Shown: positions 8,441 through 15,623 of the stretch, in pieces
Layout of the letters: each line of letters starts with the position of its first letter
Position numbering within the stretch: position 1 is the stretch's first letter
Notes under the pieces: model-generated
Database searches by the model: none
What the model saw: the letters and a program-made list of their open reading frames with translations, nothing else
Told to the model about the DNA's origin: nothing
Origin: Fidelibacterota bacterium
Lineage (GTDB): Bacteria > Fidelibacterota > UBA2242 > JAFGTP01
Direction: 5' to 3'
DNA: 19,635 nucleotides
NCBI GenBank assembly: GCA_021735285.1
Contig: JAIPHI010000026.1
Span: forward strand, 1-19,635
Made by a program: the position numbers and the translations under genes

Positions 8441-9209
8441 AATTCATCCTACTGCTATTATTGGAGATGATGTTGAAATTGGTGATGGTGTCTCGGTGGG
8501 ACCATACGCTGTGATTGAAGAACATGTAAAAATCGGCAATAATTGTGAAATAAAAAGTTTCGCCAATATTCTTCCTTATACTACAGTTGGAAAGAACACA
8601 AGAATTTTCCAGCATGCGGTTATTGGGGAGATTCCCCAGGATTTAAAATTTGCAGGAGAAAAGTCAGAAACAATCATTGGCGATAATACAACTATACGAG
8701 AATATGTAACTATTAATCGAGGTACCAAGGATCGCAAAAAGACGGTTATTGGTGATAATTGTTTATTAATGGCCTATGCCCATGTTGCTCACGATTGTCT
8801 TGTTGGGAACCATGTAATTCTGGCTAATTCTGCTACTCTTGGCGGTCATGTTACTATTGAGGATTGGGCTATTTTAGGCGGATTGTTTGCTGTTCATCAA
8901 TTTGTTAATATAGGGCAGCATAGCTTTTGTGGAGGCCATTTTAGAACGACCAAGGATATTCCACCTTATATTTTGGCTGCGGATGAACCGATAAGATATA
9001 AAGGCTTAAATGTTGTAGGTTTACGACGAAGAGATTTTTCTCGCGAAACCAGAAAAAATATAAAACAAGCCTATAAATTAATCTATAGGTCGCAGTATAA
9101 TGTTTCCGAGGCAGTTAAAAAAATCGAAAATGATTTTGAGAAAACACCGGAAATAAAAAATATATTAGAATTTATGGCTAATAGTGACCGTGGTATTATT
9201 GGATCCTAG
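8433..9209 (+). CDS. lpxA: UDP-N-acetylglucosamine acyltransferase LpxA
   Basis: First step of lipid A synthesis: transfers a 3-hydroxyacyl chain from ACP to the 3-OH of UDP-GlcNAc. I place the start at the ATG at 8433 (258 residues, MSKIHPTAIIG, the normal LpxA opening). A longer open frame from 8409 would add eight unlikely residues. The beta-helix of hexapeptide repeats is clear. Diagnostic segments are IGEIPQDLKFAGE, TIREYVTINRGT, and MAYAHVAHDC with the catalytic H120, followed by ILANSATLGGHV. The stretch GGHFRTTKDIPPY differs from the GGxSxVxxDVPPY type around the acyl-chain ruler. EPIRYKGLNVVGLRRRDFS resembles FCB homologues. The first 8 bases overlap the end of the lpxC-fabZ gene, which implies translational coupling. 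Confidence 0.96.
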   Translation: MSKIHPTAIIGDDVEIGDGVSVGPYAVIEEHVKIGNNCEIKSFANILPYTTVGKNTRIFQHAVIGEIPQDLKFAGEKSETIIGDNTTIREYVTINRGTKDRKKTVIGDNCLLMAYAHVAHDCLVGNHVILANSATLGGHVTIEDWAILGGLFAVHQFVNIGQHSFCGGHFRTTKDIPPYILAADEPIRYKGLNVVGLRRRDFSRETRKNIKQAYKLIYRSQYNVSEAVKKIENDFEKTPEIKNILEFMANSDRGIIGS

Positions 9210-9212
9210 CCT

Positions 9213-9932
9213 GTGGTTAGTTTAAAAACAGTCAGAATTTATATTTTAATTTTTGTGTTATTCCTCCCGGCTATTTTTATGGCCGGAGACTTAGATGTTT
9301 CCGGAAAAGATCCGGGTTCTGTCAAAGAGGCTTTAACATCCGTTGTTTCTTTGCTTGCAATTAGACAACAAGTTCCGGGCGGTAATTTATTATATTCCCA
9401 ACAGCCGAAAGTCATGCTCACCGCTGAAGCCACTGCTGGGTCTGACTGGAAAAGTAGCTGGGCAACTTTACCGGGCATGTGGAGTTCGATTTTGGTTACT
9501 CGCAATTTGTTATTGTCTGCCGGCATTAATAATACTGAAGTAGGGAAGGATAATGCTCATAGTTTTGGCCCGGCAATTACTACCAGCTGGGGTAATGATA
9601 GCACCAAAAATTTTGTTACGCTAGGGACAAATTATGTCAAAGGACCGGATGATTTTTATTATCAAAATATAAATATATCGTTGCAAAAGAAAATGATCAT
9701 AAAAGACTGGCAGGTCGTATTTGGATTTACAAAACATTTTAACAGGTTGGAGATTAATGTGAAGGATAATCCGGATCCGGAAAATAATTATAAATGTGAA
9801 AAAAGAATTTCATTAAACCACATTAGAGCAGGAGTCTATAAAAAATTTGAGCATTTGGCCTATGGTCTGGAAGCAAATGTAAGCCGGCAGTTAGTGGGTA
9901 TGAGCCTGACTGTTACCGGCTTTTTGCCATAA
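9213..9932 (+). CDS. Exported protein of unknown function, possible small outer-membrane barrel
   Basis: I do not recognise this 239-residue protein. It begins at a GTG three bases after the lpxA stop and is followed by dxr after 17 bases, so it is embedded in the envelope operon. Residues 1-24 form a signal peptide (positive start, IYILIFVLFLPAIF core, cleavage near FMA-GD). From about residue 65 the sequence alternates polar and hydrophobic residues in short stretches (KVMLTAEATAG, NFVTLGTNYV, NINISLQKKM, WQVVFGFTKHF, HIRAGVYKKF, YGLEANVSRQ, MSLTVTGFLP). This suggests transmembrane beta-strands. Two cysteine-poor, Asn/Asp-rich loops separate them. It does not end in Phe. No enzymatic motif is visible. 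A role in envelope assembly is inference from position alone. Confidence 0.8.
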   Translation: MVSLKTVRIYILIFVLFLPAIFMAGDLDVSGKDPGSVKEALTSVVSLLAIRQQVPGGNLLYSQQPKVMLTAEATAGSDWKSSWATLPGMWSSILVTRNLLLSAGINNTEVGKDNAHSFGPAITTSWGNDSTKNFVTLGTNYVKGPDDFYYQNINISLQKKMIIKDWQVVFGFTKHFNRLEINVKDNPDPENNYKCEKRISLNHIRAGVYKKFEHLAYGLEANVSRQLVGMSLTVTGFLP

Positions 9933-9949
9933 AAACAACAAGGTGAAAA

Positions 9950-11107
9950 ATGAAAGACCTTACTATTTTAGGAGCAACCGGATCGATCGGGAGTAATACA
10001 TTAAAGGTGATTGATGCGAATCCGGATACTTTTAATATTAAATATTTGACTGCTGGCAGTAATGCTGAAAAACTTGCTGCCCAGGCAAAAAAATATAAAC
10101 CTACTGCTATTGCTATTGCTAATAAGCAAAAGCTCAATTATTTACAGACCGAATTATCAGATAAGAAAATAGATATTTATGGCGGTCGAGATGGCATATT
10201 GGAGATAGCAGGTCGGGATGATGTGGATTTGGTAGTGAATTCTATTGTAGGGCCGCCTGGTATGGAACCGACTTATAAGGTAGTCAATGCCGGTGTGGAT
10301 ATTGCGCTCTCCAATAAAGAATCGCTTGTTATGGCTGGCAGTGTGATAATGAAGCAAGCAGAGCAGAAAGGGCTTAAAATATATCCCATCGATAGTGAAC
10401 ATAATGCTATTTGGCAATGCTTACGAGGAGAAGATTTAAGGGAAGTAGCGGAGATTATATTAACTGCTTCGGGAGGGCCTTTTCGGACTCTATCCTATCA
10501 GGAATTAAAAGGTGTAACCCCGGAACAGGCTCTTGATCATCCCACCTGGAATATGGGACGAAAAATTACGATTGATTCGGCTACTATGATGAATAAAGGT
10601 TTTGAAATAATTGAAGCTCACTGGCTATTTAATATGCCTGCTAATAAGATTGATGTAGTAGTTCATCCTCAGTCGATTATTCATTCAATGGTAGAATTTT
10701 GCGACGGCTCAATCAAAGCTCAATTAGGTCTTCCGGATATGAAGTTGCCAATTCAATATGCTCTTTTTTATCCCCAACACAGAGAAGTTCGCTGGGAAAA
10801 CACAAATTTAGCAAAAATTAGGAAGCTGACCTTTGAGGAGCCCGATTATAGAAAATTTACTTGTTTAAAACTTGCTCAACAAGCTGTCAAGGAAGAGGGT
10901 ACAGCTTCTGCAATCTTAAATGTTGCCAATGATAAAGCAGTATATGCATTTTTAAATGGGAATATTAAATTTACTGAGATTCCCGTTTTCGTAGAAAAGG
11001 CCCTCGATAATATTAAAATATTAAGCGATCCTGAGTTTGGTGATATTTTGGAGACACAAAGACAAACTGAGGAATTTATAGATAATGAATTAAATAAGAG
11101 GAAATAG
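9950..11107 (+). CDS. dxr: 1-deoxy-D-xylulose 5-phosphate reductoisomerase
   Basis: Second enzyme of the MEP isoprenoid pathway: converts DXP to MEP with NADPH and a divalent metal, feeding the isoprenoid supply that UppS uses. The 385-residue protein has LGATGSIG (NADPH-binding, 7-14), NSIVGPPGMEPT, SNKESLVMAG, and PIDSEHNAIWQ with metal ligands D148 and E150. It also has SGGPFR, HPTWNMGRKITIDSATMMNKGFE with K216 and E219, HPQSIIHSMVEF and LGLPDMKLPIQYAL. All catalytic residues are present. GPPG replaces the common GAAG in the second block. The ATG has an AAGGTG about six bases upstream. The gene lies 3 bases before rseP, as dxr-rseP pairs do in many bacteria, though cdsA is not next to them. 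Confidence 0.97.
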   Translation: MKDLTILGATGSIGSNTLKVIDANPDTFNIKYLTAGSNAEKLAAQAKKYKPTAIAIANKQKLNYLQTELSDKKIDIYGGRDGILEIAGRDDVDLVVNSIVGPPGMEPTYKVVNAGVDIALSNKESLVMAGSVIMKQAEQKGLKIYPIDSEHNAIWQCLRGEDLREVAEIILTASGGPFRTLSYQELKGVTPEQALDHPTWNMGRKITIDSATMMNKGFEIIEAHWLFNMPANKIDVVVHPQSIIHSMVEFCDGSIKAQLGLPDMKLPIQYALFYPQHREVRWENTNLAKIRKLTFEEPDYRKFTCLKLAQQAVKEEGTASAILNVANDKAVYAFLNGNIKFTEIPVFVEKALDNIKILSDPEFGDILETQRQTEEFIDNELNKRK

Positions 11108-11110
11108 ATT

Positions 11111-12190
11111 GTGAGTACATTAATAGGAATTATTGTTGTAGTGGGCGGCATTGTCTTCGTGCATGAGCTGGGTCATTATACTTTCGCAAAATTATCCGGA
11201 ATGCGGGTTGAACAATTTTCAATCGGCTTTCCGCCCAAAATATATGGTAAAAAAATAGGCGAAACAGAATATCAAATCAGTGCTATTCCTCTGGGAGGCT
11301 TTGTCAAAGTCACCGGAGTGATTGATGAAAGTATGGATACAGAGGGTACAGAAAACAAAGAAGACCCTCGATCATTTGCTTCTAAACCTACCTGGCAAAA
11401 ACTGCTTTTTGTGACCGGCGGTGTATTGTTTAATTTAATTTTAGCTGTTTTGATCTTCACGATAATCACTCTTTCTCGAGGATTTCAAGAACCTGCTACA
11501 GACAAAGCAATAGTAGGCAATCTAATGCAGAATTATCCAGCCGATTCCGTAGGCATTGAGGAAGGTGATAGAATATTATCGATAGAGGGCAAAAAGGTGG
11601 ATAAATGGGAGGATATGACTGCGATTATTTATGAGCATCCCAATGATAGTGTAACTGTGTCCTGGCAACATCAGGGAATTCAAAAAAGTGCTCGATTGAA
11701 GACAAGAATGCAGCAGACAATTGTCAATGGAAAATATAAAAAGGTTGGTATTATCGGGATTAGTGCTCCTACACAGCATAGATCAGCAGGCTTTTTTGAG
11801 TCTATTGGTCAGGGTTTTGCTCTCACCGGCTACTGGTTAAAAATTACTGTAGTTTCCTTAAAGGAAATGATTGTTGGTCATGTTTCACTAAAGAATGTGG
11901 GAGGCCCGGTCATGATCGCTCAGATGGCCGGAGAGTCAGCTAAGTCAGGGATTCTTACTCTGCTGGGATTTATGGCTATTATTAGTGTCAATCTGGCACT
12001 TTTAAATATTTTGCCAATACCTGCTCTGGATGGGGGACATTTAATTATTGTGATAATAGAAGGTATTAGAGGCAAAGAACTATCAGTTAAAACCAAATTG
12101 AGAATTCAGAAAATTGGTATGGTTTTTATTTTTCTTCTAATGGGGCTGGTATTTTATAATGATATTGTTAGATTGATTACAGGGGGTTAA
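11111..12190 (+). CDS. rseP: RseP-type site-2 membrane metalloprotease
   Basis: Intramembrane zinc protease that cuts single-pass membrane proteins such as anti-sigma factors after a first site-1 cleavage. The 359-residue protein has HELGH at 18-22 inside the first membrane helix, a second helix at about 98-122, one PDZ domain (about 133-205, with GIEEGDRILSIEG), then NxxPIPALDGGH with the metal-binding LDG at 306-308. The last helix is at about 334-352. One PDZ domain, instead of the two in E. coli RseP, is common in other phyla. It starts at GTG with AGAGG upstream, 3 bases after dxr. The TAA stop overlaps the stop of the convergent DUF3108 gene. No anti-sigma factor is encoded nearby, so its substrate is unknown. 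Confidence 0.95.
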   Translation: MSTLIGIIVVVGGIVFVHELGHYTFAKLSGMRVEQFSIGFPPKIYGKKIGETEYQISAIPLGGFVKVTGVIDESMDTEGTENKEDPRSFASKPTWQKLLFVTGGVLFNLILAVLIFTIITLSRGFQEPATDKAIVGNLMQNYPADSVGIEEGDRILSIEGKKVDKWEDMTAIIYEHPNDSVTVSWQHQGIQKSARLKTRMQQTIVNGKYKKVGIIGISAPTQHRSAGFFESIGQGFALTGYWLKITVVSLKEMIVGHVSLKNVGGPVMIAQMAGESAKSGILTLLGFMAIISVNLALLNILPIPALDGGHLIIVIIEGIRGKELSVKTKLRIQKIGMVFIFLLMGLVFYNDIVRLITGG

Positions 12191-12906
12191 TTTTTCACCT
12201 GCTTCAATTTCATAATCAACTTACCAAAATTAGCATCGCTGGTAATTTTGACAGGCAGGCGTATTGAGTCGGCTGAAATATAAGTTGTTACTTTATTTTG
12301 ATGCTTCTCAAATAATTCACCCTGTTCACTGTAGGGTTCCAATTTATAACATACAAAGCGCCCGGCCGGTACTTTCACTTCCTGTAATCCCTTTACCTTG
12401 ATTTTGTAATTTTTAAGGGTGTCACTGTCAAAATTATTCACTTGAAAAATCTTATCCTGATATAATTTTGCGGCTCTCAAATAATAAAAAATTGATAAAG
12501 CATCATGGATGGGGGGCGTGATCCGGGTTGTGTCCTGATTGGAAAAGGCCAATGAATCTTGATAATCAAACCTGACAGAGTAATCTTTTTTGTAATTCCC
12601 CTCTCTGATTCTTTTTTGGAATTTATGGGAGTGGAAGGTCAAAGGATCCACCCAGCTTTCCAGCCTATCATCAATACTGAAGATAAGATCAACTAACCCG
12701 GTAGAACGCGTTACCGAGGTAATATGATACAGGCTTTTTCCATTTATTTTTACCAGCTCAGAGATTTCCATGTGGGCTTCTCCGCCCTTCATAAAATTAT
12801 ACCAAATATCGTATTTTAATTTTTCTCCCACACGCCATGGTGATTCCGCATTGACCACAATAGTTAAAAAAAGTAATATTTTTATATATTTCATTATATT
12901 TTTCAT
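12187..12906 (-). CDS. Secreted DUF3108 family protein
   Basis: A 239-residue protein with a signal peptide (KYIKILLFLTIVVNA, cleavage near residue 20). The mature part matches what I know of the DUF3108 family: it opens WRVGEKLKYDIWYNFMKGGEAHMEI and continues ITSVTRSTGLVDLIFSIDDRLESWVD. It then has FQKRIREGNYKKDYSVRFDY, a D-A-LS-x-FYYLR segment and a PAGRF-x-C-YKLEP strand. The family is a beta-rich periplasmic domain of uncertain function. The ATG has AGGAG at 12914-12918 (minus strand), seven bases away. The gene runs against rseP and its stop overlaps the rseP stop by four bases, and it diverges from the rRNA methyltransferase gene across 202 bases. The family call is recognition by pattern and carries no assigned activity. 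Confidence 0.85.
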   Translation of the reverse strand: MKNIMKYIKILLFLTIVVNAESPWRVGEKLKYDIWYNFMKGGEAHMEISELVKINGKSLYHITSVTRSTGLVDLIFSIDDRLESWVDPLTFHSHKFQKRIREGNYKKDYSVRFDYQDSLAFSNQDTTRITPPIHDALSIFYYLRAAKLYQDKIFQVNNFDSDTLKNYKIKVKGLQEVKVPAGRFVCYKLEPYSEQGELFEKHQNKVTTYISADSIRLPVKITSDANFGKLIMKLKQVKN

Positions 12907-12932
12907 TTTTTTACTCCTGAGATGTTAAAGTA

Positions 12933-13000
12933 ATCAAGTAAAATTATCAAGTATATTGTCTTGAGCTTTGGATATTTGTATTCGAAATAGACTATCAAGT
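12933..13000. repeat. Three copies of ATCAAGT in the divergent intergenic region
   Basis: The heptamer ATCAAGT occurs at 12933-12939, 12946-12952 and 12994-13000, in the 202-base gap between the divergent DUF3108 and rlmD-like genes. The first two are 13 bases apart and the third is 48 bases further on. They could be regulator binding sites, but short AT-rich repeats arise by chance. Confidence 0.25.
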
Positions 13001-13099
13001 TCCACAACTTTGGGAATCTTAAGGCCTCATATTTTAATTTAAAGATGAAAACTGGTGGTTCTCAGTAAATTAATCTAAATTTTAGGGCTAATAAAAACA

Positions 13100-13107
13100 G
13101 AGGTGAT
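13100..13107 (+). promoter_or_regulatory. Shine-Dalgarno site that fixes the TTG start of the rRNA methyltransferase
   Basis: GAGGTGAT is an eight-base match to the usual 16S 3' end complement. It overlaps the candidate GTG at 13103, so it cannot serve that codon. It lies at correct spacing for the TTG at 13109. Confidence 0.7.
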
Positions 13108-13108
13108 T

Positions 13109-14518
13109 TTGACAAAACCGGTTCGTAAAGGCGATATAGTTGATCTTAGAATAGAAAAGCTAGTATATGGAGGCAAGGGATTAGCCCGTTATAATGATTA
13201 TGTCGTTTTTGTGAAAAATTGTGTGCCCGGGCAGAAGATTAAAGCCAAAATATATCGGGCTAAATCGAGTTATGGTGAAGCTCATCCTATCAGAATTTTA
13301 GAACACAGTGCTGTAGAAATTGAACCTGCTTGTCCCTATTTTGAGCATTGTGGAGGATGTAACCATCAGGATATTGCTTATGATGATCAATTAAAATTTA
13401 AGCAAAAACAGGTACGTGACCTATATTCACGTATGGGTGGTTTTGATAATATTAAATTTGAATCAATTGCTGATGCTGATAGACAATTTAGATATAGAAA
13501 TAAAATGGAATTTGCTTTCTCAGCTCATCGCTGGCTAATGCATGATTTCGAGGCTGAGAAGCCTCATGATTTCGCCCTGGGTTTACGAGCACCAGGCTAT
13601 TACTGGAAAGCAGTGGATATAGATGATTGTTTAATAGCTCCTGAAGAGACTGAACAAGTCCTGGACATTGTTCGTACCTATGCTTTGAAAAATGACCTGC
13701 AACCCTATAGCGTTCGTGACCATACGGGTTATCTGCGGCATCTTGTACTCAGAAAATCAGCTCAAACTGATCAACTTATGATCATTATTGTAACCAATCA
13801 GGACACTCCTGAGAAGATAGAAGCATTAAGTGCTGAGTTAGCTAGCAAAATACCTAATCTTTCATCTTTTATTAATTCTTATACTACGAATGTTGGAGGC
13901 ACAACGCTTCCTGAAAAAACTCATTTGCTATATGGGAAAGACCATATTATAGATAAAATAGATGAGCATGAATTTATTATATCACCCAATTCATTTTTTC
14001 AGACTAATACGGGGATGGCTGCCAAATTATATACAATTATCAAGGAAAAAGCAGAACTGAATGGGGATGAAATCATTTGGGACTTATATTCCGGAACCGG
14101 TAGCATTTCTATCTATCTTGCTGACCAAGCCCGCCAGATTATTGGCTTTGAAATTGTACCGGAAGCAGTGCAGGATGCGCACAAAAATGCTAAACGTAAT
14201 AATGTTGATAATTTAAAATTTATTGAAGGGAATCTGGATAATATATTTAGAAAGCAAGCGGAAATCCTGGAAAAATTGCCTCATCCCGATGCAATGATAA
14301 TAGATCCGCCGCGGGCAGGGATGCATCCCAAATTAGTTCAGAATGTTATCGAAATAGCACCCCGGAAGATTGTCTATGTGTCCTGTAAGCCCTCAACTCA
14401 GGTAAGGGATGTGAATAAACTTGTGGATGCAAAATATGCAATTAATTCGGTTAAACCGGTTGATATGTTCCCTCAGACTTCTCATATAGAGGTTGTTACT
14501 CGACTTACTAAAAAGTAA
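13109..14518 (+). CDS. 23S rRNA m5U methyltransferase, RlmD/TrmA family
   Basis: SAM-dependent RNA uracil-C5 methyltransferase. The N-terminal TRAM RNA-binding domain (about 1-62, VRKGDIVDLRIEKLVYGGKGLAR) is followed by an iron-sulfur cluster motif, C75-x5-C81-x2-C84 in ACPYFEHCGGC, with the fourth cysteine at 174 in IDDC. The SAM domain has the motif WDLYSGTGSISIYLA, and then DPPRAGMHP. The nucleophilic cysteine is C426 in VYVSCKPSTQ. SFFQTN is also typical. The cluster cysteines favour RlmD- or RlmCD-type rRNA enzymes over tRNA-specific TrmA, but the exact uridine cannot be told. I choose the TTG at 13109 because GAGGTGAT is spaced for it. An in-frame GTG at 13103 would add two residues. 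The gene is convergent with rlmN. Confidence 0.92.
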   Translation: MTKPVRKGDIVDLRIEKLVYGGKGLARYNDYVVFVKNCVPGQKIKAKIYRAKSSYGEAHPIRILEHSAVEIEPACPYFEHCGGCNHQDIAYDDQLKFKQKQVRDLYSRMGGFDNIKFESIADADRQFRYRNKMEFAFSAHRWLMHDFEAEKPHDFALGLRAPGYYWKAVDIDDCLIAPEETEQVLDIVRTYALKNDLQPYSVRDHTGYLRHLVLRKSAQTDQLMIIIVTNQDTPEKIEALSAELASKIPNLSSFINSYTTNVGGTTLPEKTHLLYGKDHIIDKIDEHEFIISPNSFFQTNTGMAAKLYTIIKEKAELNGDEIIWDLYSGTGSISIYLADQARQIIGFEIVPEAVQDAHKNAKRNNVDNLKFIEGNLDNIFRKQAEILEKLPHPDAMIIDPPRAGMHPKLVQNVIEIAPRKIVYVSCKPSTQVRDVNKLVDAKYAINSVKPVDMFPQTSHIEVVTRLTKK

Positions 14519-14553
14519 AAAAGTTTATAAAATTATAACATAAATTATAATTC

Positions 14554-15588
14554 CTATATATTGTTTTTTCCATACAACTGGCCGCATGCCGCAGAAATAT
14601 CCTGCCCTTTACTACGCCGCACTGTCACTGCAAAAGGGCTTTTGTATAATTCATTAACAAACTGGTCGAGCTTCTGCTCTGAAGGGGCTTGAAAATTTAT
14701 CTGCTCATTCTCATTGTAGGGAATGATATTTAATTTACAGGGAAAGTCACTCAGTAATTGTCTCAGTCGCCGGGCATCCTCCAAAGAATCGTTAAAATCT
14801 TTAATTAATATATATTCAAATGTAATTCGATTTCTGGAATTATTCGTATAATATTTAGCAGCTTTGATTAGTTCTTCAAGAGGATATTTTTTATTAATAG
14901 GAACCATTTCATCGCGCTGTTTGTTGGTGGTACCGTTCAGGGAGATTGCTAGTTTGAATTTATACCCCTGATCAGTATAATCATATAATTTTGGAATTAT
15001 TCCACAGGTAGAGATCACTATTTTTCTGGTGCTGATCTCCGGCCCCAGTTCAGTATTAAATATTTGAGCGGCTTTAATTGAATTTTCGTAATTTAGAAAG
15101 GGCTCACCCATTCCCATAAAAACTATATTTGTGAGATCAATCTCACTATCTTTAGCAACCCAGAGCAGTTGTTCCACAATTTCACCAGCTGTCAGATTCC
15201 TTTTCAATCCTATGAGACCGGTGGCACAGTAAGGACAGCCGATTGGACAACCAATCATTGTCGATAGGCAGATTGTGTGTCTGTCACTATCTTGCATTAA
15301 GACAGATTCAATAAAATTACCATCTTCAAGCTTAAAGAGGTATTTAACACTATCATCTATTTCTGAATGCTCCTTTTCCTGTATTTCCAGGGTTTTAATT
15401 TTGAAGGAATCGGTTAATTTATTCCGCAAATCTTTTGAGAGGTCAGTCATTTTTTGAAAATCATGTACGGATTTTTTATTGATCCATTTGTAGATCTGCC
15501 TGGCGCGAAATGACTTCTCGCCTATGCTCTGCATGGTAGTTTCTAGTTCTGTGAGTGTTTTACCGCTTAATATTTCTTTATTTTGCAT
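14554..15588 (-). CDS. rlmN: Radical SAM RNA methyltransferase RlmN
   Basis: Methylates C2 of A2503 in 23S rRNA and, in some bacteria, A37 of certain tRNAs, using a radical SAM mechanism with a methylated cysteine. The 344-residue protein has the CxxxCxxC cluster at C114, C118 and C121 (GCPIGCPYCATG), then GLKRNLTAGEIVEQ and FMGMGEPFLNYEN. It continues with STCGIIPKLYD, LAISLNGTTNKQRDEMVPINKKYPL and FEYILIKDFND. It ends VTVRRSKGQDISAACGQL with the mechanistic C335. The Met-rich ATGL variant of Cfr is not indicated, so RlmN is favoured. The ATG has AGGAG three bases upstream. The gene is last in the leftward run, 35 bases after the ABC permease, and is convergent with the m5U methyltransferase, so two rRNA-modifying genes lie tail to tail. 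Confidence 0.95.
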   Translation of the reverse strand: MQNKEILSGKTLTELETTMQSIGEKSFRARQIYKWINKKSVHDFQKMTDLSKDLRNKLTDSFKIKTLEIQEKEHSEIDDSVKYLFKLEDGNFIESVLMQDSDRHTICLSTMIGCPIGCPYCATGLIGLKRNLTAGEIVEQLLWVAKDSEIDLTNIVFMGMGEPFLNYENSIKAAQIFNTELGPEISTRKIVISTCGIIPKLYDYTDQGYKFKLAISLNGTTNKQRDEMVPINKKYPLEELIKAAKYYTNNSRNRITFEYILIKDFNDSLEDARRLRQLLSDFPCKLNIIPYNENEQINFQAPSEQKLDQFVNELYKSPFAVTVRRSKGQDISAACGQLYGKNNI

Positions 15589-15623
15589 ATTCTCCTGTAA
15601 ATATTGATATAAATTTAGATTTA

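Noticed and set aside
13103..13108. GTG at 13103 as the start of the m5U methyltransferase
   Set aside because: The strong GAGGTGAT ribosome site overlaps this GTG and is correctly spaced only for the TTG at 13109.
14531..14552. AATTATA/TATAATT hairpin between the convergent methyltransferase genes as a terminator
   Set aside because: The seven-pair stem is all A-T with an 8-base loop, and no T-run follows on the plus strand. It could form by chance in AT-rich DNA.
14554..15588. Possibility that the radical SAM gene is the antibiotic-resistance enzyme Cfr
   Set aside because: Motifs and context are those of housekeeping RlmN; there are no mobile elements nearby, and nothing in the sequence favours C8 methylation.
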